64,000 bases of DNA from Allomyces macrogynus ATCC 38327 (GCA_000151295.1 GG745328.1:860503-924502); one strand, 5' to 3'; shown: positions 1 through 12,839, numbered from the stretch's first letter. Program-made: numbers and translations. Notes: a model not told the origin generated them from the letters alone.

Positions 1-2739
1 CACGCCTCGAAGTCCGTGTTGAGTCGGAGCTTGGCGTTGTCGAGAAGGTGCTGCAAGTGCTCGATCTCCATCTTGAGCTCCTTGAGTTGCTGGAACTTGG
101 CACGGTACCTACAATATAGCGAGCTTCAGTAAACGAACCACGCACGGCCGCAATCTCCTCAAGGTGAGCTTACACTTGCGTCTGATCCGTAATCGTTTGG
201 CGGAGCTTGGCCTCTTCAGCCTCGATCGCAGCCGGCGAGGCCATGACCGGGTTGGCGAGGGCGTACGCTTCGTACTCGGCACGCCGCTGTGACATGAGCT
301 CCTTACATTGTTCTGTTTGTCGAGAGCAGGTCATCGTTAGCCACGTCGTGAAAATACATTGAAAAATATGATCAGGAACGTACTGATTTCGTTGCGCAAC
401 TGGCTCGCCTGCTGCCCAAGCTCCTTAGCCTCGGCGTACCGCTGTTTGAGCGTCGACTTCTGCTCCTCGATCACGACCATGGGCGCGTACGTCTGCTTGA
501 ACGCCTCGAGCAGGACCGCGCGGTCCTCTGGCCCGATCGCGCGCGGCGGTGCCGGTGGAGTTTCGGCGAGCGACGCCATCGAGGGCAGTGTCGAGGAGGA
601 CGGCAGCGACATGGTACTGCCCAAGGTCATCTCGGCCCGGGTCGTATCAGCGGCACGCGACCCATTCGCGCCGCCAGCACCACCCGCACCGCCTCCACCA
701 CCGGCTCGTTCGTACGCGACGAGCTTGGCCTTGTACTGGTTGACCATGGGCACGAGCACGCTAATTTCCGTGTCCCGCTGCGCCAAGAGCTGCTTCAGCC
801 GCATAACTTCCGACGCGGCCACCGGATCAGACGCTGGCGCTGGTGCTGACGCCGGAGCGGTGGACGGTGACGCGGCTGGTACTGGTGTGCGCGTCACGGC
901 GCGCGGTGCGGATGGCGGAGCAACGATCTCTCGCGTTCGGTCGCGGAGCAGCCGAAAGCACGCCGTGACCTTGCGGTAATCGGTGAAAATCATGGCGCCG
1001 TCGTCGCCCGCGAGGAAGGCCTCAATGAGCTGGCGGCACCGGTCAATCTCATACTCGGGCAGCTCGTCGGTCGGGTCGCCGCCGGCGTCACCGCGCAGGA
1101 GCGCCAGCTCAGCCTTCAGTTGCGCGACCTGCGCGCGCAGCTTGGCAATGATCAGTTGCGGGTCGACCTCTTCGTTAACTGACACGCGGTTGCTGATGAG
1201 CGCGACACGTTGCGCGAATCGGCAGGTCGAGATGGATTCCTGGAGGAGTGGGCGAAGGGTGGTTAGAGAGAGGAGGTGAGCGGCGCGTGGGTCCAGCAGA
1301 CGGCGCCGTACCTCGAGAAGATGCTCCTCGGTCGCGAGCGTCGCAATCATGCACGTCTTGCAGTTCCCGCCGAGCGAGTCGCGCAAAATACTCGTCATCA
1401 TGCTGTTGCGGTACGGAATGTGCATGCGCTTGCCGAGCGACTTTTCGTGCAGCGCTACTATCACCTGCTCGAGGTAGTGCAGCGACAAGTTGATGTGCTT
1501 GGCCTCGCGCAAGAGCGTGCCGTCGATCCCCGTCTTCGCGACACGTTCCGACCCGGCCAAATCGACGAGGTGCAATTTACTGCGGCGCAGCACCTCGCTG
1601 CCTTCCTCGCGCGACGTGACGGTCAGGATGAACAGGCAGTGCGACCGACTCGATGCCGGGTTACTCGGCGTCTCAGCAATCATCTTGTTCGTGTCGCCCA
1701 CAAACAGCCAGTTGAGCGCTTCCTCCTCGGTGAGCGCCGGGTGCGCCGACAGGTTCTGCAAGTAGATGTTTTGGTCCTCGCGCTCGCGGAGGATGACTTT
1801 TCTGTGGAACAAAAACAGGTGGCGGTTAGACTTGGCACATTAGTGCGAGAATTGCGCTCGAACGAAGGCCGTACGGCAAATCCTCGAGCTGCTTGGCATC
1901 GCGGTTGTCGTCGAGCAAGTCAAAACCGCTCTCATTGTAGATTTCGAGATAGGACACGCTGACCTGGTACTTGCGGTTCGGGCGCTGTTGGACACCATCA
2001 AAAACGTCAGTCGAGGCCCAGTAGCACGTGTATCGCGAAAGGTGGTAAGATCGCACTTTGGTCATTTCCTTGAAAATGAACTGGATGGTGCGCGGGATCA
2101 AGCCGCGGTCCGAGTACTTTTCGGCACCGCCCGTGATGGTAAACGTCTTTCCCGAACCCGTCTGGCCTGGAGTAGTGCCGCGTCAGCCAATCGGTCGCGC
2201 CAGCAAGCCCCCAAAGCGCAAAGTGATCCAAACCGTAGGCGAATATCGTTGCGTTGAACCCGTCCATGACACTTCAAGCGTTGGTCAACCGGTCTTTTCA
2301 GCACCCATGTTACCCCAAATCGCGCGCGAGATCCCACCCTCGACGGGGAAAGAGACAAGTACCTCTGCACGGCCTCCTTGGCCACATGGTCGAAAATCTC
2401 CTCCTGCGTCGTCTGCTCGTCAAACACGCGGTCGAACCGGAACCCAAAGTGCTCGCGGACATTGTTGATGAGCCCTTGCGCCTCGTTGCGCGGGAGATGG
2501 AAGTGCAGCTGGGGCTCACCCGAGTCGCCCGGGATCGGGCCGTCAACGACGATCTTGGACGGGCCACTGCCTGGACCGGTCTTGATGTTCGGGTTGGCTT
2601 TACGCGGACGGATACGGGCAAAGATTTTGATGGCCTGGTTGAGCGGCGCGTCGCTCATAGAGCTGTCGACTGGGTCGGCGGCTGCCGGCACGCGCGGCGA
2701 CGTCGCGCTCGAGTCGTCGGCGCCGGATTCGGTCATCAT
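1..2739 (-). CDS. KIF6: Kinesin-9 family motor, KIF6-like (3' end outside window)
   Basis: Plus-end-directed microtubule motor of the kinesin-9 family, which acts in cilia and flagella. Exons read on the minus strand: 2739-2363, 2271-2234, 2166-2057, 1984-1875, 1801-1312, 1239-384, 312-174 and 108 to the window edge, with phases that join. The first 742 residues carry the P-loop GQTGSGKT (about 139-146), NPASSRSH (about 259-266) and DLAGSE (about 292-297). The neck and tail follow KIF6: ESISTCRFAQRVALI after the motor, then a Gly/Ala/Pro-rich linker, then EIEHLQHLLDNAKLRL near position 1, which resembles the end of KIF6. Only a few tail residues are probably missing. The 3 bp-multiple intron 2056-1985 has a weak donor (GTGCGA) and could be retained. 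Divergent from the TPR gene (424 bp between starts). KIF6 is favoured over KIF9 by the tail similarity. Confidence 0.9.
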
Positions 2740-3163
2740 GGCGGGTTAAGTTGCGCTGGATAATCGGGTGCTTCTGCGTCTGCTCGCTCAGTGTCGAGCG
2801 CGACGCGAGGAAATGGGCCAGCGACATCGAGGATCGACCTTGGTCCAACGGTGTCTCGCACCGGAGCGCTCTGTCTCGCAGAAAGCGATCACACTTGGTC
2901 ACCTGCTTATTGGCAGGGTAACCGTCCCTTTCTTCTTGTCGCGGGTTCGCGACCAAGTCGACCAACCGCCGTTGAGGACGTGGTCGCGACGTTCGCCAGC
3001 TCACTCGACAAAACGACGACCGAACTCCCCGCATTCTCTTCGAGTGAGGGAGCGACGCCGGCGCCGCCGATTATCCCGCTCGTTCTGCGGCTCACGGCCT
3101 CTCGGAGCCGTAATCGCAGGCTGCGCGTTCCCCCGCTGCGACCGCGACCGACCAACCGCCACT

Positions 3164-6100
3164 ATGAGCGGCGCACCCCCGTCGGTCCCGGCGCTGGCCA
3201 CGCGCCTGAGCCGCTTGTCCACCCGCCTGTCGGATTCTGCGGAATGGGAGGCCATTTTGAGCACACTGGCGCGTGCCAACCCCGCCAATGATGGTGAGCA
3301 CGCCCCGTCTCTCGCAATTCCGAATCCACGGCCAGTTGCTGACGTGAACGATGCTGCGGTAGCCGTCGTATCCATTCCGGCCGGGTCGGCCGCGGCGATC
3401 ACGGACTTGTTCGCTGCCCTCGGCGCCGACGACACGCCCTTGGCCTCGGCGCGGCTCAAGATGATCGAGGTCGAGTACGGTACGCATCACACATGGCTTA
3501 TTCTTCGCCCCGTGGCCACAAGCGCGTGGTCCTGATCACAGTCGTTGCCCTTCGTTCAGAGTGCCGCATGGAGGAGCTGGCCAAGAAACTTGCCGACTCG
3601 CGCGCCGAAGTGGCCTCGCTCGCGTCCAAGAACCAGACACTCGAGGAGGCTGCCAAGACGATGCACGACGACCTGAGCACGGCGCATGCCGATTTGCGCA
3701 CGGCCGAGTCGGCGCGCGCCGAGACGGACAAGAAGTTGAGCGCCGCGCTCATGGAGATCGATGCCATGACGCAGGAAAAGCGCGCGCTCCTCAAGGCCTC
3801 GGGTCACCAGGATCAGCTCGACGCGTTCCAGCAAGGTACGGCACCACCAGTTCTTGCCCGTTACGGTGGTCGCCCATTCCTGACATTTTCCGCATGATCA
3901 ACAGAGGAGTACAACAAGCTCTTGGCCAACTACCGCGACATGCGCATGGAGCTCGAGCAGCTGCGCAACCAGTACGGCGAGCAGTCGGTTGAGCAGACCT
4001 CGCTCAAGTTTGCCAAGGAGAAGATTGAGCAACAGTACGCGATTGCCAAGTCGCAGCTCGAGTGGACGCAGGCCGAATGGCAGCGTTCCGTCGACGACGC
4101 GGCCGTCGCCGCCAAGGACAAGTCGCGGCAAGTGCAGCAGCTGCTCGGCAAAGTCGACGAACTCGCGCACCATACGGCGCACCTTGAGCAGACCGTGCAG
4201 CGACTCACGGAGCAAGTGCACGACCGCGACACGGAACTCGCCACGACGCGCCGGCGCGTTGTTGAGCTCGAGACGCAGCTCGCGGAACAGGAGGGCCAGT
4301 TCAAGCACGAGCTGCAAATGGCCAAGCACCTCGCGCAGCGGCAGACGCAGCTCGCCGAGGAGGCGCGCAAGTTTGCGCAGGCCGTGAACCAGGACTTGGC
4401 CACGGCCAAGACGGCCATCGACCAGTTGCAGGCCGAGTACGCCGAGCACCGAACGGGCCAAGAGAAGAAGGTCGCTGAACTCGAACGCAACCTGGACGCA
4501 TTGCGCACGCACTGCCACGACCTCGAGGAACGCATCAAGGTCGTTGACGAGCGCAATATCGACATGCAGGTGATTGCCGGGCAAACTTCCACGTCGCAGG
4601 CGTTCCCGGCGTCGACGCTGGTCGGCAAGGCGCTGCAGTCGGGCAAGAGCTACTCGCAGTTGTGGACCGACCTCGTGAAAAAAGAGAACGAAGTCGCGTT
4701 CTTGCAGTCGCGCGTCGTCGAGCTCGAGGAGGGGCTGCACACGATCATGTGCGAAATGGAGGAGCGCGCGCCCGTTTACGCCAAGTTGACTGCCGATAAC
4801 GACGAGTTGCGCGCCGCGCAACGCCACTTGAATACCCAGCTCGTCCAGATTGAGCGGCAACGCGCCGGGATCCTCGAGCAGTGCCAGCAGTGGAAGCAGC
4901 GCGCAGCGCAGACCGAGGAGGAACTCGACGCCCAAAAGCTCATGACGTCCGATTTGGCGCGTCAGCTCGTGTGCTTGCTGTCGGGCATGAACGCCGACGT
5001 TGTGATTGCGCAGCTGCGCTCGCTGGTCGTTGACGGCGCCGAGCTTGACGAGGCCCAGACGGCCATTTCTGAACACTTGGTCGACTTTGGCAATGTCGAG
5101 GCGCTCGTCGCCAAGAACCAGCAGCTGCTCGCCATGGTCCGCCAGCTCACGGAGCAGCACGAGGCGCTGTCGCGGCGCGTGCAGGGTGACATGGCCGTGC
5201 AACTCGACCGCGTCACCAAGGAGCGCGACGAACTCGACGTGCAGACCAAAGCGCTGCAGATCCAGATGCAAAGGCTCGAGACTGAGCGCCCGTCGGGTGC
5301 CGCACCAGACCAGCCGGCAGCAGCAGTCGCACAGTCCTCATCACCGCCACGACGCGGCGACCGATCCGAAGAGGTGCAGAGCCTCAAGCTGCAGACCGAG
5401 CACATGCAGAATGTGATTGCGTCGCTGCAAGACAAGCTCAACCAGGCCGACCTGCGCGTGACCGAGGAGATTATGAAGAGCGCGCGGTTCGAGGCGCAAG
5501 CCAAGTACCTCGACACGGAAAAGGCGTCGGCCGAAAAGTCGCTAACCGCCGTGCGCGACCAGTTGCAACACCTCACCGTCAAGTGCACGACGCTGTCGGG
5601 GTCGCTCGCGCAGTGGGAGGAGCGGTACGACGCGCTCGCTGCCGATTTGCGCCGCACGCAGGCTGCGCTCGAACAGAAGAAGCGCGATCACGCTGCGTCG
5701 GACATGGAGCGCGAGGTGCTGGCGCGCACGCACGCGCACATGCAGTCGTCGCTTGAGCACGTTACGGCCGAGCGCGAGGTCACCAAGCAGCTGCTCAACT
5801 CGACGCAGGCGCAGCTTGAGCGGCAAGCGGCCGACTTGTCGACCTCTGGCGCGCAAGCGCAACTGCGCATCCAGAACCTCGAGCAGCAAATCACGGTCCT
5901 GACCAACAAGCTCGAGAACGCGCAAGAAGAGCACAAGCGCGTGCTCGCGACGCATACCAAGGAATTGCGCGACTTGCAGCAGGAGTGCCTCGACAAGGTG
6001 CTGCAGGCCGAGATGCGTGTCGCGTTTGCGGCGGGCGCGGCGCCGACGCCGCTCGCGCGCTCTTTGGCGCCGTCCCCGACGCCAGACCAAGTGGCAGTGG

Positions 6101-9100
6101 CTACGGAGCAAGCTGAGAAGCTACAACTCAAGGTCGACCAACTGACGGCCGACGTCGACTTTTTGTCTGGCCAACTGCGCCAGCGCGACGAGCGGGTCCA
6201 GGAGGTCTTGGCGCACGCGCAGCAAGTCGAGACGCAGCTCGCGGCCACGCAGACGCTCCTCGATGCGGCCAAGAAGGAGACCGAGACGCTGTCGAACGCT
6301 GTCGGCGAAGGCAATAGGAAGCTGGCCGAAGCCGACGCGACGATTGCGCTCTTGCGCGCCGAGGTCACGGCTGCGCGCGAGGAGACGGCTGCGGTCGAGC
6401 GCGACCTCGCAGTCTTGCGCGAAACGCACCAAGCGGTCGAGACGCACAACGCGCAGCTCGCCGGGGACTTGGAGGCGGCCGAGGACCGGTACCGCCGCGA
6501 GATTCAGAGCCACGCGGCCGCACTGCAGACGCTCGAGCGCACCAAGGAGCGCATGGTCGCCCTACAGGACCGCGTGCGCGAGCTCGAGGCGGCATTGGAC
6601 TCGGCCGAGACGGCGCGCGTGACGCTCATTGCTGAGGCCGATGGCCGTGCTCGGGCTGCTGGCGAGGAGACCAAGCAGCTCCGGGAGCAGCTCGACAACC
6701 TACGCAAGCAGAACGACCTGCTCTTGGCCAAGACGCCGTCGAGTGACCGGTCGGCGACTGAGCTCATTGACCTGCTGCGCGCCGACCGCAACGCACTGCT
6801 TGCCGAAAAAGAGACGGCCGTGCTCGAGGCCACGCGGCACGTGCACACGCTCGAGCGCCGCGTCGAGACGCTCAAGCTGCAGCTCGAGGCCGCGCAGGCG
6901 CAGTCGCAGGCACCGGAACTGCAGGCGCTCCGCGCCAAATTTGATGAGCAGACGCACCAGGTCGCGCTGCTGCGCGATTCGAACCTGACACTGCGCCGCG
7001 AGAGCCAGCACCAGGAGACGTTGCTCGCGCAAACGACGAGCGAGCTGGAGGCGGCGCGCGCCGAGGTCAGCAGGCTGCGCGAGCAGCAGGTCGAGCTCAC
7101 GACCAACTCGCTTTCTCACGAGGCGCAGATTGCGCGGTACCGCACCGACGCGGCCGAGTGGCAAAAGAAGTACTCGGCCATGTTGCGCGAGTTTGAGCGC
7201 GTCGACCCGCAGCAGCACCAAGAGCTGATCGAGCAGCGCAACCAGCTCCAGCAGCAGTGCGACGAGCTTTCGCAAAAGTGCACGACGCTCGAGGCGACGG
7301 TGGCCGACACGGTCAACCAGCTGAAACAACTGCAGGCCGCCAAGAAGAAGACGGTGGAAAAGGCCAATGCGCAGATCCGGCTCGTCAAGGCGCGGGCCGA
7401 CGAGCAGCAGACGGCGTTTGAACGCGATCGGCGGGAGTTGGGCGACCGGCTTGGGGAAGTGACTCGCCAGCTCATCCCGATCCAAGAGGAATTGCAGCAA
7501 GTCAAGGCCAACCTGGACGCGCAGCTGGCCAAGGCCGCGGCGCTCGAAGCCGACAACACGACCAAGGCGACACAGCTCAAAGACCTCAAGATGAAGCTGC
7601 TCGAAGCGAGGACCAAGCAGATTGCCCCGCCGGCTCCACGGGCCAAGCGTCCGCATCTCGACGGCGACGACTCAATGGCCAAGCGCGCGCGCACAGATTC
7701 ACCCGTCGAAACGACGACGCCCCTGGTTGCGCCGCCGGCATCCGTGGCCCCACCCGTCGCTTCAATTCCAGCACCGGCTCCGACATTGGCTCTGGCCCCG
7801 GCTCCGTTTTCGGCTCCGGTCTCTTCAAAGTCGCCGACCCTGGAATCGGCTGCCTTTTCCCCGTCTCCAACTCTCGCACCCTCCACTGCTGCTGCCATTC
7901 CGAGCCCAGTCGCCGCATCCGCGCTCGCACCAGCTCCTGTCGTTCCGACTTTGACTCTGGCCCCACCTGACGTACCGCACCGCCCGCGCGTCCCATCGCG
8001 ACTTGCGCACCCGGCAAGCCCAACGACCACCATCGCATCACCTGCCGTCACCGCGTCGTCGCCTGCGCTGGAAGTGCCGGTCGTGAACGCGATCGCGCCG
8101 CCAACGGTGGAGTCCGTTGTGCTCACTACCCTTGCCACGGCTACGCCAGCCACGGCGAGTGCCCCGGCGACGACCTCGATTGCTGCTAAGCCACCCGTCG
8201 TGGCTCCTGTTCCTGTTCGTGCTGCGTCGCCGATTGCTGCACCCGCCGCCGCCGCGCACGTCGCCTTCGCTCAATCTCCAGCAGCAGCAGCAGCAGCGCC
8301 GTCGGTCTCAGCCCCACTCGCCCTGCCAGCTCCCACACCCACACCACCAGCGACGCCACTCGCGCCTGAACCCGCTTCCGCGACAAGCCAGCCCGCTCAA
8401 GCAAATGTGGCCCCGCCGTCTCCGGTCCGTGCCGCGGCCCCGCAAGCTCCTTTCGTTCCGAGCACGTCAGCTTCTGCCCTCCGTGCGCTTCTGACTGCCT
8501 CGATGGGGAAGCCAGCTGGCGGTGCGCTCTCGGTTACTGCTGCGCCATTTATTCCGGCCCCGATGACGACGGTTCCGGCAACCGTTGCCGCGCCGGTTTC
8601 GCTCGCTACGGCCCCAGCGGTCTCGGCCGTCACACCGCCGGTCCTGATCCAAGCACCGGAGCAAGCGCAACCGGCCACGGACGCCATGGACGTGGACGTG
8701 GTTGCTGGTGGTGACGACCCGTTGGCGCAAAATGTAGAGTCAATGGGGGCCGAGGACGCGACCATGTCGGAACAAGAGCACGACCAAGACTATTTTGCTC
8801 ACGACGACGAGGAAGCAGACGAAGAAGGCGCGATCGAGGACGGCGAGCAGTTTACCGATGCCGCACCTGCTGCGCCTGCCATCGTCTCGGCGCTGCAGGT
8901 CCCACAACCACGCGCGCGGACGCCTAGCTTGGTCCGACCGACAAGTCCTGCGCCAGCTGCTTCCCGCTCGCCTTCCGTGGCGGCCGCTTCCGCTCCGTTG
9001 GTCCCGGCCACCGTACCTGTTCCCGTGTCGGCGGTGCCCGTTTTGGCAGCAGTGGTTCCGACTCCTGCTCCAGCTGTCGCACCGTCACCGGTCGCAGTTT

Positions 9101-9672
9101 CGCCGGTTCAAGTCGCGGTACCTCCACCGGCCGCCGCACCTGCGCCGTCGACGACTGTTGTCGCGCCTCCGCCGGCCACTTTTGGGTCGGCGCCCACGAC
9201 GCCGACCACGGCCAACACCAGCAACGAGGACAAGAACAAGCCTGGTTTCCAGTTCACGCCGATTACGTTCGCGCCGGCGAGTGCGCCCGCAGTACCACCA
9301 ACCGCCACCGTCGTCGCGCCGCCGGCCGCTCCGCCCGCTGCAAACGCCACGCTCCCGCCGGGCATGCGCCGCAAGGGTGGGGCCGGTGGGGCTGCCGCCG
9401 CCGCTGTGATCGCTGCTGCACAGGCGCAAACCGCGCCAGCTTCTGCCGCGGCCTCAGCTAGTGTGCCTACACCGCCAGCAAGCGCTGCGGTGGCAACGAC
9501 AGCCGCGAACGGACAGGCCGACCACGCTCTGGCGGGTCACCAATCGGGATCTGGACCTCGTCGGCGCCGCGGAGGTGCGGGCCGCGGGAATGGCCTCCCG
9601 GTGGTTCCATCGCGCCGCGGTCGTGGTCGCGGCCAGGGCGGACATGGTGGGTCGGCGCCGCCGGCATCGTGA
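3164..9672 (+). CDS. TPR: Nuclear pore basket coiled-coil protein, TPR/Mlp homologue
   Basis: Predicted scaffold of the nuclear basket, involved in mRNA export and quality control. Exons 3164-3479, 3560-3835 and 3905-9672 give 2119 residues, within the TPR/Mlp size range. Residues from about 60 to 1500 are an almost unbroken Glu/Gln/Leu/Arg-rich coiled coil. Within it, a segment ending EEGLHTIMCEMEERAPVYAK matches the conserved EIEEKAPV-type block of TPR/Mlp proteins. From about nucleotide 7620 the chain changes abruptly: a basic KRPHLDGDDSMAKRAR segment (possible NLS), then several hundred residues rich in Ala, Pro, Val and Ser, with one acidic patch near 8790-8850, a lone FQFTPITFAP near 9250 and an Arg/Gly-rich end. 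The coiled-coil family call is good. Generic coiled-coil similarity is the main alternative explanation. Confidence 0.78.
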
Positions 9673-10288
9673 GCCAAGTCGAATGTGGACACCGTGGATT
9701 TTTGATCGCGTTTGAATCTCGTCTGTTTCGTAATCGAACGATATTTTAATTTACGCCCTGAAATGTTGTGCCCTGAACTTTGCCAGGCTGTGGGAGCTTG
9801 GCGCAAATGGAGAACACGAGCTTGGATGGTACAGTATTGAGACGGGGGCGACACGCTCGCGTGCTCAGCCGAGAATCGCATCTATTGCTGCAATTTTTGG
9901 TGCTGTTCTTGGTGGTAAATACCATTCTTCTTGATCTGAACCGGCGTCGAACCATGGAGAAGGCCAGAACAGGTTGCCGGTCGAAAATGTGAGATTTGGC
10001 GTTTGTGACTTGAGTGCAGGCTGCGAATGACTGGCACACTTCGAACACTTTTCTCCATCATCGGTGCACATCCATCGTCGTCGTTATGGCAGACATTCGC
10101 AGGCGGTGGCAACATCACTGACATTCAACGAGCTTCTCAGCAAGATGCCGCAGTCTCTGGTCATTCAAGGTTGCCAACGATGCATCACACTCGACAATTG
10201 AGGCAAATTGATGTTCGCCACAGCTGCAACTGACCGAGCAATCTTGCCAGCCTGATTGATCCATACCAAACCTGGTCCTCATGCATCA
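9673..10288 (+). other. Intergenic: TPR 3' flank to epsilon-tubulin remnant
   Basis: About 600 bp with no ORF showing family similarity, no tRNA-like fold and no obvious repeat. GC content is visibly lower than in the flanking TPR gene. It presumably contains the TPR 3' UTR. A first exon of the epsilon-tubulin gene may lie here but was not recognised. Confidence 0.5.
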
Positions 10289-11202
10289 ACAGTCGGGCAA
10301 TGCGGAAGTCAGGTCAGCTATCCTGAAAATGCCGAGACAGCAAGAACATGTCGAGGATATTTGGACTCAATCGAGCGGGATCAGCGCCGCATGGTAGATT
10401 GGCAGTCGGCTCTGGGAACAGGGCTTGCAGAGCACTCGCAAGCCAACCGCAAGGCCATGTTCGACGAGTCGATGGCCACGTTCTTCCAGAATATTGAGAG
10501 GCGGTTTGTATGAGTTGACATGTTCACCAGCGCTTTCAGCAACTTCATTCGACGACCGAGATGCCGTTGTAGTGGGAAACGACAAACCGTCATCTCAGTG
10601 AGGGATGGCACGGACAGATCAAGGGTCTCGAAGCGCGGGTATGCATCTATTCGACGACCACTACGTTACAGTCATTCTTCTGACAGTCACAATGTTTCCA
10701 GGGCCTCATGATCGACGTGGAAGAAGTTGTCATCAACGCAATGGACGGCTCGCCGCTGCGCGAGCTCTTTACCCCGGACCAGATCCTGACAGCGGCTAGC
10801 GTGTCCGGCAACAACTGGGCCGTCGGTCACCACCGCTACGGCGCGCAGTATGGCGACCACCTGCGCAACATGATCCGCAAGCAAGCCGAGGCGTGCGACG
10901 CTTTGCAGTCGGTCTTCCTGATGTACTCGCTCGGCGGCGGGACCGGCAGCGGCCTCGGCACGCGCATTGCTTCGCTCCTGGCCGACGAGCTGTAGTACTT
11001 GCTGGCGAGTATGAGCCCCGTCGCGGTTCGGCCAGCTGCCGGTGCACCCATCTGCACAATCACACGGTGTACTGGAAAAGGCCGAGTTCACCGACGCGCT
11101 CGCGTCGCTTAACAGCGTGATTGCCGAGTACCGCCAGGTGGAGCGCGATCCGGGTCCGCAGGACGTGGAGGACAACGACTGGGAGGTATGGGCTCGCGCG
11201 CA
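10289..11202 (+). pseudogene. TUBE1: Truncated epsilon-tubulin (N-terminal GTPase part plus C-terminal scrap)
   Basis: Epsilon-tubulin is a centriole/basal-body tubulin. Fragments run in order: VGQCGSQ (ending 10312), a segment with AEHSQANRKAMFDESM and FFQNIERR (ending 10503), GQIKGLEAR (10599-10638), then 10702-10995 with LMIDVEEVVI, GNNWAVGHHRYGAQYGD and the GTP-binding loop GGGTGSGLGT. These match human TUBE1 to about residue 165. The reading then hits TAG at 10993. About 45 bp later another frame holds EKAEFTDALASLNSVIAEY, which matches the extreme C-terminus of epsilon-tubulin. Roughly 245 residues of the fold (rest of the GTPase and intermediate domains) are absent. A 44-bp GT..AG intron could bridge the stop but not restore the missing domain. 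Likely a pseudogene with an internal deletion, or an assembly collapse. Confidence 0.75.
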
Positions 11203-11484
11203 AGTCCGAGGGAGGGTTGGTGCAGGAATGGATGGGGTGTGATATGTGATCTGCCGTGGTCAACATTGATGTTTCTGCTGTGCTGCTCGACGACAACCAG
11301 AAAACGACGGAGTTGCGGAAAAACTGTAAATACATTCACGAATCCTGGCCGATCGAGCGGCGGCACGACAGCCAAACGACTAGAGGGTACTAAAGAAATG
11401 AGCGGCGCGTGACAGTGACCACGGCCATCATCACGGCCACAAATACGAACACGACTTGACGGACGGGTAAAACTCGACGCCTGC

Positions 11485-12438
11485 TTAGTTGTCCGAGGCA
11501 ATCCACGGCTCAAGAGCCTGCTTCCAGTCAAAAACGGCCTTTTCGCCAAACCAGAGCGAGATTTCGCTCGTAGCCGCTTCGTGACTGTCCGAGCCATGGA
11601 AACAGTTGCGACCCACGGCCGTGCAGAAGTCAGCACGCAAAGTGCCGGGCTCCGAGTCGAGCGGGTTGGTTGCGCCGAGCAGCTTGCGGCCCTGGCGAAT
11701 CACGTCCTTGCCCTGCCAGACCATGCCGACAACGGGCGCCTTGCCATTAGACATGTAGTCCACGAGCCCGTTGAAGAAGGGACGGCCCTTGAGATCGCCG
11801 TAGTGCTGCTCGACGAGCGCCTTTGACGGCACGAGCAGCTTGAGGCCGACGAGCTTGTACCCGCGGCGCTCGAAGCGCGAAATCACCTCGCCGACCAGAC
11901 CGCGCTGCACGCCGTCGGGCTTGACGGCAATGAACGTGCGCTCGGTCGTCGTACCCTTGACACCGGCGATCGGGATCGTCGACGCCGCGGCCTCGACCGG
12001 CGCGTTGGTCGACGTCGTGTAGGCAAAGCCGGCGAGCGCCGTCGTGGCGAGAGCGGCGGCACCAAAGGCGACCGAGCGCGACGCGGGCGCGGCGCGGACC
12101 GTCGACATCTGGCGAGCTAAATTACGAGGGACCGCGCAAGTCAGCTTTTCGGTCCATGAACCAGCGAACAACGCGTCGGATCAGTGGGCAGAGACTTACC
12201 GGCCGACTGCGACGCCTGGCGAGCGGCTGGGAAACACAGGCAAGAAGGCGACGGGCACATGTTCTGGGTTAGATTTCGCGTCTAATCACGGCCCCAGGGA
12301 GCGCGGAGCTCGCGGCGCTCGCGACGGGTACGACGAGCGCCCTGGGGTCGCGCGAGCCGCGGGTGGCGGCGGTCGGTGCATTGATACAAATATACCGGCA
12401 GCAACGCGGCGGAGCGGGGCACGAGCGGCGGCGAACAT
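11485..12438 (-). CDS. NDK: Nucleoside diphosphate kinase, predicted mitochondrial
   Basis: Transfers the gamma phosphate between nucleoside tri- and diphosphates through a phosphohistidine. Exons 12438-12396 and 12116-11485 give 224 residues. The catalytic domain starts near residue 75 ([20 protein letters not shown]) and contains the active-site motif [10 protein letters not shown], with the catalytic His at about residue 188. The first roughly 70 residues are an Arg/Ala-rich, acid-free extension ([14 protein letters not shown], split by the intron) followed by a hydrophobic stretch [15 protein letters not shown]. This resembles a mitochondrial presequence with a membrane anchor, so an intermembrane-space or inner-membrane location is likely. 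Ends 283 bp after the epsilon-tubulin remnant, on the opposite strand. Confidence 0.95.
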
Positions 12439-12839
12439 GTTTTGAAGCGGGCTCGAGGGTCTCGGACAAGGAAAACGAACGAGAGGACGGGAGGGAGAGG
12501 AAGCGGTGGCGGGCGCGGCAGGAATTTGAAGTTGGCCGCACTGGCTGTGATCACCCACGGCGTGCTCTCGGCAACGGTGCACCGCAAGAGCACGTGTGGC
12601 GAACTGTCTCCCTTGTTGACCAGTTCGCACGCTCATCCACTTTCGCTTCCACCGTTACTCAGACGCGTCGCGTGCAAGACAAGGAATACGATTTGACTTG
12701 AAGCACCACGGGATAAAAATGAATCACGCATGCGCGACGAGAATCGTGCCCAAACTAACGGTCGCGTGTCCGCACGCGCCGTGAGCGACAGCTTGTTCGC
12801 GAGAAACGGCCAGATCGCCGACACCTCAGGACGACGGCT
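12439..12839 (-). promoter_or_regulatory. Upstream region of NDK
   Basis: 400 bp between the NDK start and the 3' end of the next minus-strand gene. It probably holds the NDK promoter and the neighbour's 3' UTR. No motif could be named with confidence and no coding sequence is supported. Confidence 0.4.

Noticed and set aside
3898..5271. 457-residue minus-strand open frame inside the TPR gene
   Set aside because: Leu/Arg-rich shadow of coiled-coil codons read antisense; no domain and no independent start context.
5542..7656. Other long antisense frames under TPR (5542-6111, 5688-6449, 6700-7656)
   Set aside because: Same shadow effect of GC-rich coiled-coil sequence; composition is repetitive Leu/Arg/Val or Ser/Ala.
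7116..8153. Minus-strand Gly/Ala/Val-rich ORF of 345 residues
   Set aside because: Antisense of the Ala/Pro-rich TPR tail; low complexity only.
10256..10513. Complete small tubulin-like gene
   Set aside because: It is only the N-terminal part of an epsilon-tubulin whose later exons follow at 10599-10995.
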